From: JAQVEB01 sp028698105
GTDB lineage: Bacteria > Bacteroidota > Bacteroidia > Bacteroidales > Dysgonomonadaceae
Direction of reading: 5' to 3'
Length of the DNA: 34,548 bases
Assembly (NCBI GenBank): GCA_964293155.1
Contig: CAXYYA010000037.1
Location: 1-34,548, forward strand
Part shown: positions 1 to 7,077 of the stretch, piece after piece
Numbering within the stretch: position 1 is the first letter of the stretch
How the letters are laid out: the number at the start of each line of letters is the position of its first letter
The notes under the pieces: model-generated
What the model was told of the DNA's origin: nothing
The model's database searches: none
What the model saw: only the letters and a program-made list of their open reading frames with translations
Made by a program: the position numbers and the translations under genes

Positions 1-15
1 TCAACGGAAAGTTGA

Positions 16-360
16 TTATTTCACCTTGTCCACAATTGCTTTGAACGCTTCGGGATGGTTCATGGCCAAATCGGCCAAAACTTTGCGGTTGATCTCAATT
101 TCTTTTTTGTGCAGCGCACCCATCAGGCGCGAGTACGACATTCCGTTATCGCGTGCAGCAGCGTTGATACGCTGAATCCACAACGCGCGGAAGTTGCGCT
201 TTTTGTTCTTGCGGTCGCGATAGGCGTAGGTAAGCCCTTTTTCCCATGTGTTTTTTGCGACTGTCCACACATTTCTACGGGCGCCGATGTAACCTCTGGT
301 TAATTTTAATACTTTTTTTCTGCGGTTGCGCGATGCAACATGATTAACTGATCTTGGCAT
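16..360 (-). CDS. rplT: 50S ribosomal protein L20
   Basis: Large-subunit protein that binds 23S rRNA early in assembly and, in studied bacteria, also represses its own operon. The 114-residue length and the basic N-terminal half (PRSVNHVASRNRRKKVLK, then RGYIGARRN and YAYRDRKNKKRNFR) are diagnostic of L20. The ATG is at 360-358 and the stop TAA at 18-16, so the gene is complete. It is the last gene of thrS-infC-rpmI-rplT on the minus strand, 91 bp after rpmI. Identification is certain from sequence; autoregulation here is inferred from the family. Confidence 0.98.
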   Translation of the reverse strand: MPRSVNHVASRNRRKKVLKLTRGYIGARRNVWTVAKNTWEKGLTYAYRDRKNKKRNFRALWIQRINAAARDNGMSYSRLMGALHKKEIEINRKVLADLAMNHPEAFKAIVDKVK

Positions 361-451
361 AATGTTTACTTGTTTTGAATGATAGCGTTCCCTGCGTTGG
401 GACTCTTTGGTGCGTACATCCGGTTAATAAATCGTTAATGTTTGAAAGCGT

Positions 452-649
452 TTATTTTAAACCCAATAAAACTTTTACGTTGTTTTCGTCAGATTTGTGA
501 ACCAGGCCCGTTTGCGTTAAATTTCTTTTCTGCTTCTTGGTCTTTTTGGTCAAAATGTGACTTTTGAACGCATGCTTTCTTTTGATTTTTCCTGTTCCGG
601 TAAGGGCGAACCTCTTTTTGGCACCGGAGTTAGTCTTAATTTTTGGCAT
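452..649 (-). CDS. rpmI: 50S ribosomal protein L35
   Basis: Small basic protein of the large ribosomal subunit. The 65-residue product begins MPKIKTNSGAKKRF and continues TGTGKIKRKHAFKSHIL, the typical L35 N-terminal and central signature, and has normal family length. It lies 138 bp after infC and 91 bp before rplT, the standard bacterial order. The gap after infC carries a perfect TAnnTTTG promoter element and a hairpin, so rpmI-rplT can probably be transcribed separately from thrS-infC. Confidence 0.98.
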   Translation of the reverse strand: MPKIKTNSGAKKRFALTGTGKIKRKHAFKSHILTKKTKKQKRNLTQTGLVHKSDENNVKVLLGLK

Positions 650-680
650 TTTGCTGTCCTCAATTTTGTGATTAAAAAAT

Positions 681-719
681 ACTTTTCGGCTTTTATAGAC
701 GAAAAAGTGTGCAAAGGTA
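681..719 (-). promoter_or_regulatory. Internal promoter and leader hairpin for rpmI-rplT
   Basis: Read on the minus strand, positions 719-712 are TACCTTTG, an exact match to the Bacteroidetes -7 element TAnnTTTG. A transcript would start near 705. Immediately downstream, arms at 708-700 (ACTTTTTCG) and 688-681 (CGAAAAGT) can pair with one bulged base. No good -33 TTTG is visible. The hairpin sits where L20 leaders are found in other phyla, so an autoregulatory role is possible but is inference. Confidence 0.5.
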
Positions 720-787
720 AGGTTTTTATTTGAATCTTACCCTACGTTTTATCTGTTTTTTATAAAATAGTTTGATTTATAGCGCGC

Positions 788-1330
788 TTACTTGCCGGCA
801 GCTTTCTTTGGCGTTAGCATGATGGACATGCGTTTCCCTTCGAGAATGGGCAATTGCTCTACTTTTGCGTAATCTTCCAGATCGTTGGCGAAACGAAGCA
901 ATAACACTTCTCCCTGCTCCTTAAAAAGGATGGAACGTCCGCGGAAGAAGACGAAAGCTTTTACTTTCGCGCCGTCTTCGAGGAATTTCATCGCGTGTTT
1001 GAGCTTAAAATTGTAATCGTGGTCATCGGTTTGCGGACCGAAACGAATTTCTTTCACTACCACTTTCACCGATTTTGCTTTTTGTTCTTTTAATTTCTTT
1101 TTCTGCTGATAAAGAAATTTTTGATAATCAAGTATTTTACATACGGGTGGTTTTGCGGTGGGTGAAATTTCAACAAGGTCTAATTCCAAATCCTGAGCAA
1201 TTTTCAACGCCTCGCGCGTTGGATAAATACCTTGTTCTACGTTGTCGCCAACCAAACGAACTTCAGGCACTCGAATTCGCTCGTTAATTCGATGTTGATC
1301 TTTTGAATCTCTGGAGTTATTATACTTCAT
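788..1330 (-). CDS. infC: Translation initiation factor IF-3
   Basis: Binds the 30S subunit, prevents premature joining with 50S and proofreads initiator tRNA and start codon choice. The 180-residue product has the IF-3 N-domain (RINERIRVPEVRLVG, residues about 14-28) followed by the C-domain with KEIRFGPQTDDHDYNFKLKHA. The start used here is an ordinary ATG at 1330-1328 rather than the rare AUU known in enterobacteria, so the discriminatory autoregulation known there need not apply. It lies 55 bp after thrS in the conserved translation operon. Confidence 0.97.
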   Translation of the reverse strand: MKYNNSRDSKDQHRINERIRVPEVRLVGDNVEQGIYPTREALKIAQDLELDLVEISPTAKPPVCKILDYQKFLYQQKKKLKEQKAKSVKVVVKEIRFGPQTDDHDYNFKLKHAMKFLEDGAKVKAFVFFRGRSILFKEQGEVLLLRFANDLEDYAKVEQLPILEGKRMSIMLTPKKAAGK

Positions 1331-1385
1331 TCAGTTTCTGTTAGTTTCTCTGTTTTTATGTGATTAATTTACTTGATTATTAATT

Positions 1386-3332
1386 TTATTTTTTGCGCGA
1401 CATCATTTCTTCGATCTCGCGCGAAATATTTTCTGCAAATGTAGTCAATTTTATCGAACCCTGATCACCTTCGCCCTGTTTTCTTACCGAAACCTCTTCA
1501 TTTTCTGCTTCTTTCTCACCTACAACCAATAAATAGGGAATGCGTTTAAGCTCGTTATCGCGAATTTTCCGGCCTACTTTTTCGTTACGGTCGTCCACTT
1601 CGGCGCGAATATCGTGCTTCTTCAGCTCTTTCACCACGCTGTATGCGTAATCGTTGAATTTCTCGCTCACAGGAAGAATAACGGCTTGCGTGGGCGCGAG
1701 CCACAACGGAAATTTACCCGCAGTATGCTCAATGAGCACAGCCACAAAACGCTCCATTGACCCGAAGGGTGCCCGGTGGATCATCACCGGACGGTGCTTT
1801 TGGTTGTCGGCGCCGGTATATTCCAGTTCAAAACGGTCGGGCAGGTTGTAATCCACCTGAATGGTTCCTAACTGCCAACGACGGCCGAGGGCGTCCTTCA
1901 CCATAAAATCGAGTTTCGGGCCGTAGAAAGCGGCTTCGCCAAGTTCGATGTTGGCTTTCAGCCCTTTTTCCTGACAAGCTTCGATGATAGCCCGTTCTGC
2001 TTTCTCCCAATTTTCGTCGCTACCAATGTATTTTTCTTTGTTCTCGGGGTCTCTTAAAGAGATTTGCGCTTCAAAGTTTTCAAAATTCAACGCGTTGAAT
2101 ATAATGAAAATAATATCCACCACTTTCAGAAACTCGTCTTTTACCTGATCGGGCGTACAGAAGATGTGTGCATCGTCCTGCGTAAACCCGCGCACGCGTG
2201 TAAGCCCATGTAACTCACCGCTTTGCTCGTACCGGTAAACCGTGCCGAATTCAGCCAAACGCAACGGCAATTCTTTATACGAGCGCGGAAAAGCCTTGTA
2301 AATCTCGCAGTGATGCGGGCAATTCATCGGTTTGAGCAAAAACTCTTCGTTTTCTTCCGGTGTGTGAATGGGCTGGAACGAATCCTTGCCATATTTGGCG
2401 TAATGTCCCGATGTAACGTACAACTGCTTTGAACCGATGTGCGGAGTCATAACCTGTTCGTAATCGAATTCACGCTGAATTTTTTTCAGAAAATCTTCCA
2501 AACGCAAACGCAATTGCGTGCCTTTCGGCAACCACAACGGCAGTCCCGCACCTACGTTTAGCGAGAAAGCAAACAACTCCAGTTCTTTCCCTATTTTCCG
2601 GTGGTCGCGTTTTTTTGCCTCTTCCAGCATTACCAGATACTCGTCCAGCATCTTCTTTTTCGGGAAAGTGATGCCGTAAAGCCGTGTCAGCTGAGGACGT
2701 TTTTCGTCGCCGCGCCAGTAAGCCCCGGCAGCGCTCATCACTTTCACGGCTTTTATGTATGAAGTATTCGGCACGTGCGGGCCACGACACAGATCGGTAA
2801 AATTGCCCTGCGTATAAGTTGTGATGGTGCCGTCTTCCAACTCGCTGATCAGCTCAACTTTATAGTTTTCATTTCGGTCAGAAAACATTTTTATAGCGTC
2901 CTGTTTTGCGATGCTTTTGCGCTGAATGTCCTCTTTTGCGGCGATCAATTCCATCATTTTCTTTTCGATAGCCGGGAAATCGGTTTCTTTGATCACTACG
3001 CCTTCGCCCGGATCAACATCGTAATAAAACCCGTTCTCAATGGCGGGGCCAATACCGAATTTTATACCGGGATAAAGTTCTTGCAGCGCTTCGGCCATGA
3101 GGTGAGCCGATGAATGCCAATAGGCATGTTTGCCTTCGTCGTCATCCCATTTGAGCAATGTGAGCGCGGCATCTTTGTCAATCGGGCGCGTTAAGTCCCA
3201 CGTTTCACCGTCAACACTTGCTGCGAGCACGTCCTGAGCTAATCTCGGACTGATGCTCTCCGCAATCTCCAAACTCGTAATTCCGTTTTCATATTCCCTT
3301 ACCGATCCGTCGGGAAATGTAATTTTTATCAT
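1386..3332 (-). CDS. thrS: Threonyl-tRNA synthetase
   Basis: Class II aminoacyl-tRNA synthetase that charges tRNA-Thr in the cytoplasm. The 648 residues show, in order, an N-terminal TGS domain (MIKITFPDGSVREYENG), the editing domain with HSSAHLMAEAL around residue 76, the catalytic core with motif 2 (VYRYEQSGELHGLTRVRGF) and MNCPHHCE with a zinc-binding Cys, motif 3 (HRAPFGSMERF), and a C-terminal anticodon-binding domain. Length is normal and the start ATG at 3332-3330 is clear. It is first in the operon; the short predicted leader leaves no room for a T-box or peptide attenuator. Confidence 0.98.
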   Translation of the reverse strand: MIKITFPDGSVREYENGITSLEIAESISPRLAQDVLAASVDGETWDLTRPIDKDAALTLLKWDDDEGKHAYWHSSAHLMAEALQELYPGIKFGIGPAIENGFYYDVDPGEGVVIKETDFPAIEKKMMELIAAKEDIQRKSIAKQDAIKMFSDRNENYKVELISELEDGTITTYTQGNFTDLCRGPHVPNTSYIKAVKVMSAAGAYWRGDEKRPQLTRLYGITFPKKKMLDEYLVMLEEAKKRDHRKIGKELELFAFSLNVGAGLPLWLPKGTQLRLRLEDFLKKIQREFDYEQVMTPHIGSKQLYVTSGHYAKYGKDSFQPIHTPEENEEFLLKPMNCPHHCEIYKAFPRSYKELPLRLAEFGTVYRYEQSGELHGLTRVRGFTQDDAHIFCTPDQVKDEFLKVVDIIFIIFNALNFENFEAQISLRDPENKEKYIGSDENWEKAERAIIEACQEKGLKANIELGEAAFYGPKLDFMVKDALGRRWQLGTIQVDYNLPDRFELEYTGADNQKHRPVMIHRAPFGSMERFVAVLIEHTAGKFPLWLAPTQAVILPVSEKFNDYAYSVVKELKKHDIRAEVDDRNEKVGRKIRDNELKRIPYLLVVGEKEAENEEVSVRKQGEGDQGSIKLTTFAENISREIEEMMSRKK

Positions 3333-3363
3333 ATTTTGTACTGTCTTTTTCTGAATTGGATTG

Positions 3364-3393
3364 CAAAGTTAATGATTTTGTGATTTATAGAAA
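3364..3393 (-). promoter_or_regulatory. Probable promoter of the thrS operon
   Basis: On the minus strand 3371-3364 reads TAACTTTG, a perfect -7 element (TAnnTTTG). A weak -33 match TTTC is at 3393-3390, with an 18-nt spacer. Predicted start of transcription is near 3357, giving a leader of about 25 nt before thrS. Confidence 0.6.
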
Positions 3394-3510
3394 GTAGTTT
3401 TACTATAAATTTAGATGCAGAACGTAAAACGACAAGGGTAACAATAAAAGAAGATTACCAAGTTTGGCTTTTTTAACGATTTTCGTAAGAGGGTTAACAC
3501 GATCCCGACT

Positions 3511-3518
3511 TATCTTTG
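3511..3518 (+). promoter_or_regulatory. Promoter -7 element of the metal cassette
   Basis: TATCTTTG matches TAnnTTTG exactly. No convincing -33 TTTG is present. The last base of the element is only 8 nt before the ATG at 3526, so the mRNA would be leaderless or nearly so if this is the promoter. Confidence 0.55.
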
Positions 3519-3525
3519 CCCCGAT

Positions 3526-3981
3526 ATGAAAAAAGCCCTCAACACATTTATTGCGCTTTTGCTTGCCTCGGTTGTCGCCTACGGCGGATCGGGGGTGAAC
3601 GTGTATTTCTTTTGCTGCGATGAATGCAGTTCCGAAGGAATCTCGGCCATCATAGACCATAAATGTTGCGAGGTGCATCACCATCACCACCTGGGCGGGC
3701 TAATAACGCATTACGACGATCACCAGTGCATGCAACATTGGTCAGAAGGAGCCGATGAATGCGGCGTGGAACGAATTCCGGTATTGTGGGATTCATTTTC
3801 GGATCAAACCAATTACATTCAGCCCATTTTCTTTGATCTCGATAATGCGCTTTTCCAAACGTGCAACAATGAAATTGAAGCTATCCCGTCATCGGATTTA
3901 TACACAGCCTATCATACACAGAAACCTCCCAATTTAAGCAAGAAAGATTATTTTTCTCTGCTTACCACACTGATAATTTAA
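3526..3981 (+). CDS. Small secreted Cys/His-rich protein (HYC_CC_PP-like)
   Basis: A 151-residue exported protein of unknown function. Residues 1-23 form a signal peptide (MKK, then a hydrophobic stretch ending AYGGSG). The mature part has C30-C31, C34, C47-C48, five histidines at 51-55, more His and Cys at 62-71 (HYDDHQCMQH), and a C-terminal PPNLSKKDYF segment. The paired Cys and the PP near the end resemble what I recall of the NCBI family named HYC_CC_PP; that match is from memory. It precedes a TonB-dependent receptor (97 bp) and an HMA-domain protein, so I infer a periplasmic or surface metal-binding role, possibly copper. The start is set by the signal peptide; downstream Mets would lose it. 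Confidence 0.8.
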   Translation: MKKALNTFIALLLASVVAYGGSGVNVYFFCCDECSSEGISAIIDHKCCEVHHHHHLGGLITHYDDHQCMQHWSEGADECGVERIPVLWDSFSDQTNYIQPIFFDLDNALFQTCNNEIEAIPSSDLYTAYHTQKPPNLSKKDYFSLLTTLII

Positions 3982-3983
3982 TG

Positions 3984-4047
3984 CATACGCATCCGTTTGC
4001 GATAAACGGAAAAGTCATTTTATTGCGCATTCCCAAAAATGCGTATG
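3984..4047. promoter_or_regulatory. Nested inverted repeat before the TonB receptor
   Basis: CATACGCAT at 3984-3992 and ATGCGTATG at 4039-4047 are exact 9-bp inverted repeats. Directly inside the left arm, CCGTTT (3993-3998) and AAACGG (4004-4009) form a second 6-bp stem with a 5-nt loop. No U-run follows, so it does not look like a simple terminator. It could be an operator or a structured mRNA spacer. Confidence 0.5.
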
Positions 4048-4078
4048 AACTACGTATTCATCAAATTATCAATCATAT

Positions 4079-6292
4079 ATGAAAAGAAAAGCAATTGTTT
4101 TAATTTTATTTATTTCCACACTTTCCACCTTTGCCGCCGATAAAATTCGCGGATATATTTTCGATGAAAAAAAACAACCGGTTATCGGTGCAAACATTTA
4201 TTGGGAAAACTCGCAAAAAGGCGTTTCGTCTGACACAAACGGCTTTTTTGAAATTGACCCGCCAAAAGGGCATGAGCATCTGATCGTCACCTACACCGGA
4301 TACGTGCCCCAACACGTACATATTGAAGACGCGAACGAAGAAATTCAGGTTTTTCTAAAAGAAGACACCAAGTTGCTGGACGAAGTGGTTATCAGCAAAC
4401 GCTCTCCCGGAACGGTTACACAGCGGTCGTCCATTCTTCAGAGTCAGAAGGTTACCCTGGGCGAGATCAGGCGCGATGCCTGTTGTAACCTGGGCGAAAG
4501 TTTTGTTACCAACCCGTCTGTTGATGTGGCTTACGCCGATGCGGCAACGGGCGCGAAACAAATAAAACTGCTCGGTCTGGCCGGTACTTACGTGCAGATG
4601 CTCACCGAAAATTACCCCAATTTCCGCGGCGCGGCCGCTTCCTACGGAATGGATTATATCCCCGGCCCGTGGATGGACGGAATTTACATTTCCAAAGGCA
4701 CTTCTTCGGTAAAAAACGGCTACGAGGCGTTGGCCGGACAAATCAACGTGGAGTACAAAAAACCGGAAACGATGGACAAGTTATCCATGAACCTGTTCAC
4801 CAGCGATGCTTTGCGCATGGAAGCCAATGCCGATGCAAGCATCCATCTGAACGACAATGTGCGCACAGCCCTGTTTGTCCATTATTCAAACGATACACAG
4901 GCACACGACCGCAACAACGACGGTTTTTTGGATTATCCGAAAACCGAACAATTCAACCTGATGAATCGCTGGGAGCAGGAAACGGAAAACTATGTTGGCC
5001 AATACGGGGTGAAGTACCTTCACGAAAACCGTACCGGCGGACAGGATACCGAACATCACAACATTGCCGATCCGTACGTTATTTCACTGAAAACCAACCG
5101 GCGTGAATTTTTCACCAAACAAGCGTATTCCACCGTGAATGACGATAACCTGATGACGAGCACGGCGCTGATCGCCTCGGGGTCCATTCACGATCAGAAA
5201 TCAATGTATGATGCTACATCGTACAACATCAATCAGAAAAACCTGTATCTGAGTTTGATCTTCGAGAAGGAATTTTCGCATAAACACAGCCTCAGCACCG
5301 GGCTGAGCCTGAACTACGACGGCTTCGACGAAATGCTTGCCGGAGAATCGTACAACCGGAAAGAAACCGTGCCAGGGGCTTACCTGCAATATACGTACAA
5401 CCTGAACGACAAGTTTATTGTCCTTGCCGGTGTGCGTGCCGATAACAGCAACCGCTTCGGTTTTTTTGCAACGCCGCGGCTGCACGTGAAATACAATCCG
5501 GCGGAGTGGCTTCACCTGCGTGCTTCCATCGGAAAAGGGTTCCGTACAGCCAACGTGCTCGCCGAAAATAATTACCTGCTCGCAAGCTCGCGAAAAATAA
5601 ACATCGCCGACAACCTCGATCAGGAAGAAGCATGGAACACGGGCTTGAACGCTACATTTTATATCCCCATCGGAGACAGGCAGATGACGATTATCGGCGA
5701 TTATTACTACACGCGGTTCCTGAAACAGGTTGTAGTGGATGTGGACAGCGATCCGCATGCCATCAGTTTTTACAATCTGGATGGTGGAAAATCCTATTCA
5801 AACAGTGCGCAAATTGAAGTGAGTTATCCGTTCTTCGACGGATTTACGCTCACCGCGGCGTACCGTTACACGCGTTCGATGTCCGATTACCGGAATCCGG
5901 CAACCGGCGAGGTTCGTTTCTTAAACAAACCGCTTATGAACGATTACAAAGGGTTGATCACGGCTTCGTACCAAACGCCGCTCAGGAAATGGCAGTTCGA
6001 TGCAACCGCCCAGATTAACGGCGGTGGACGAATGCCTACACCCGATGCCGTTAATCCGTTGTGGGACGATAGTTTTAAGCCGTTTACGGTAGTGAACAGC
6101 CAGATAACCAAATTCTTCCGCAACTGGTCGGTTTATGTGGGCGCCGAAGACCTGTTCGATTTTCGTCAGGCAAACCCCATTATTGACGCCGCCAACCCGC
6201 GTAGCGACAATTTCGATGCCACCATGATCTGGGGCCCTGTACACGGCCGGATAGTTTACGCAGGATTGCGGTTCAACGTGCCGAGGTTTTAA
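4079..6292 (+). CDS. TonB-dependent receptor, probably metal-related
   Basis: Outer-membrane beta-barrel transporter that takes up a substrate using energy from TonB-ExbB-ExbD. The 737 residues comprise a signal peptide (1-19), a carboxypeptidase-D regulatory-like domain (about 22-95, DKIRGYIFDEKKQPVIGAN), a DEVVISKR segment resembling a TonB box, a plug domain (about 115-225, with CCNLGESF and GLAGTYVQML) and a barrel ending GLRFNVPRF. No SusD-like partner follows, so it is not a glycan SusCD pair. The flanking Cys/His-rich and HMA genes, all on the plus strand, suggest a metal or metal-complex ligand; the substrate cannot be read from sequence. Confidence 0.9.
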   Translation: MKRKAIVLILFISTLSTFAADKIRGYIFDEKKQPVIGANIYWENSQKGVSSDTNGFFEIDPPKGHEHLIVTYTGYVPQHVHIEDANEEIQVFLKEDTKLLDEVVISKRSPGTVTQRSSILQSQKVTLGEIRRDACCNLGESFVTNPSVDVAYADAATGAKQIKLLGLAGTYVQMLTENYPNFRGAAASYGMDYIPGPWMDGIYISKGTSSVKNGYEALAGQINVEYKKPETMDKLSMNLFTSDALRMEANADASIHLNDNVRTALFVHYSNDTQAHDRNNDGFLDYPKTEQFNLMNRWEQETENYVGQYGVKYLHENRTGGQDTEHHNIADPYVISLKTNRREFFTKQAYSTVNDDNLMTSTALIASGSIHDQKSMYDATSYNINQKNLYLSLIFEKEFSHKHSLSTGLSLNYDGFDEMLAGESYNRKETVPGAYLQYTYNLNDKFIVLAGVRADNSNRFGFFATPRLHVKYNPAEWLHLRASIGKGFRTANVLAENNYLLASSRKINIADNLDQEEAWNTGLNATFYIPIGDRQMTIIGDYYYTRFLKQVVVDVDSDPHAISFYNLDGGKSYSNSAQIEVSYPFFDGFTLTAAYRYTRSMSDYRNPATGEVRFLNKPLMNDYKGLITASYQTPLRKWQFDATAQINGGGRMPTPDAVNPLWDDSFKPFTVVNSQITKFFRNWSVYVGAEDLFDFRQANPIIDAANPRSDNFDATMIWGPVHGRIVYAGLRFNVPRF

Positions 6293-6351
6293 AAGTTTAT
6301 ACACGACACGATGTCTGCGAAGTCCGACACGTGCAAGTAATTATTAATCAA

Positions 6352-6388
6352 AATAGTTCGTGATAAAATAACATCACAACGAACTATT
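6352..6388. promoter_or_regulatory. Dyad before the HMA-domain gene
   Basis: AATAGTTCGT (6352-6361) and ACGAACTATT (6379-6388) are perfect 10-bp inverted repeats separated by 17 bp, with a further short GTGAT/ATCAC pairing inside. The 126-bp gap between the receptor and the HMA gene is otherwise featureless. It may be an operator or an mRNA-processing hairpin. Confidence 0.5.
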
Positions 6389-6418
6389 GAAATCAATCAC
6401 CCAAAAATAACATTCAAG

Positions 6419-6757
6419 ATGAAAAAAATTATTTTAATATTCGTAGCGTGCATGAGTCTTTCAGGAACTACTTTCGCACAGAAAACGCAAAAGACAGACA
6501 AGAAAAACAACAAGGAAACCGTTGAGTTCGTTGTGACGAGCGAAGACATCTGCGACAATTGCGTGCGAAAGATCAACAACAACATCGCTTTTGAAAAAGG
6601 CGTTACCGGAATTGATATTGACAAAGAGTTCAATAAAGTAAAGATAACCTATCGAAAAGACCGCACTTCGCCACAGAAACTGAAAACGGCCTTCTCGAAA
6701 ATAAAAATGGATGTGGCGGAAGTGAAGGCGGAAACCGATAACAAAGCGAAAGACTAA
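6419..6757 (+). CDS. Periplasmic heavy-metal-associated (HMA) domain protein
   Basis: A 112-residue exported protein. Residues 1-20 form a signal peptide (MKKIILIFVACMSLSGTTFA). A Lys/Asn-rich linker leads to an HMA-type ferredoxin fold (about 33-103), with ICDNC in the position of the usual MxCxxC metal site and FEKGVTGIDIDKEFNKVKITY matching the following helix and strand. HMA domains bind soft metals such as Cu(I) through the two Cys. The Met of the canonical motif is replaced by Ile. It ends a co-directional cassette with the Cys/His-rich protein and the TonB receptor. No strong -7 element lies directly before it, so it is probably co-transcribed. Confidence 0.85.
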   Translation: MKKIILIFVACMSLSGTTFAQKTQKTDKKNNKETVEFVVTSEDICDNCVRKINNNIAFEKGVTGIDIDKEFNKVKITYRKDRTSPQKLKTAFSKIKMDVAEVKAETDNKAKD

Positions 6758-6818
6758 CCCTTTTTTCCTGTTCATTTTTCCACAAAAAATGCTTCTTCGA
6801 TAAAAAAATGCAAAAAAA

Positions 6819-6850
6819 TTTGGAAAAAAGGAAAACAAAACAGAACTTTG
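6819..6850 (+). promoter_or_regulatory. Promoter of the metY leader
   Basis: TTTG at 6819-6822 and GAACTTTG at 6843-6850 (one mismatch to TAnnTTTG) are separated by 20 nt, close to the published Bacteroides spacing. Transcription would start near 6857, about 18 nt before the leader ATG. Confidence 0.65.
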
Positions 6851-6874
6851 CAACGTTGTAACTAAAACAAAAAA

Positions 6875-6949
6875 ATGACAACAAGCAGTAACTATAAGAT
6901 GATGGCCGCTATGATGATGCGAAAACAAGTCGCAGAGGCCGTCGTATAG
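6875..6949 (+). CDS. Methionine-rich leader peptide of metY
   Basis: A 24-codon ORF with ATG at 6875 and stop TAG at 6947-6949. It starts MTTSSNYK, then reads MMAAMMM (residues 9-15), then RKQVAEAVV. Five of seven consecutive codons in 6899-6919 are ATG, extraordinary for a 24-residue peptide directly ahead of a methionine biosynthesis gene. The last codons (GCA GAG GCC) are themselves the antiterminator arm of the downstream hairpin, the arrangement of classical ribosome-mediated attenuators: stalling at the Met codons leaves this arm free, while a ribosome reaching the stop codon covers it. The role is inferred from layout; the peptide itself probably has no function. Confidence 0.8.
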   Translation: MTTSSNYKMMAAMMMRKQVAEAVV

Positions 6950-7006
6950 ATACACGAAGCATATAAACAAATACAGAAGCCTCTGCACATTGCAGGGGCT
7001 TTTTCT
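6932..7006 (+). terminator. Attenuator: terminator with competing antiterminator
   Basis: Terminator: AGCCTCTGCA (6978-6987) pairs with TGCAGGGGCT (6991-7000) over 10 bp with one G-U pair and a CAT loop, followed by a U-run from 7001 (TTTTCT). Antiterminator: GCAGAGGC (6932-6939), inside the leader ORF, is the exact complement of GCCTCTGC (6979-6986) and so competes for the same arm. Low Met-tRNA should stall ribosomes at 6899-6919, free 6932-6939, and allow readthrough into metY. Structures are seen in sequence; the mechanism is inferred. Confidence 0.8.
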
Positions 7007-7077
7007 ATTTCAAGTTTCACATTTTAAAAAAATCAGCGCAAGCGCTAAAATTAAATCATTAAAAAAACAAAGCAAAT

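Noticed and set aside
3333..3525. Threonine leader peptide or T-box before thrS
   Set aside because: The predicted transcript start leaves about 25 nt of leader, and no Thr-rich ORF or T-box sequence was seen.
5201..5758. Long antisense ORFs within the TonB receptor and other large genes
   Set aside because: They lie opposite strongly recognisable coding sequence, lack family resemblance and have no promoter elements.
4079..6292. SusC/SusD-type glycan uptake locus
   Set aside because: The receptor is shorter than SusC proteins, no SusD gene follows, and neighbours are metal-binding proteins.
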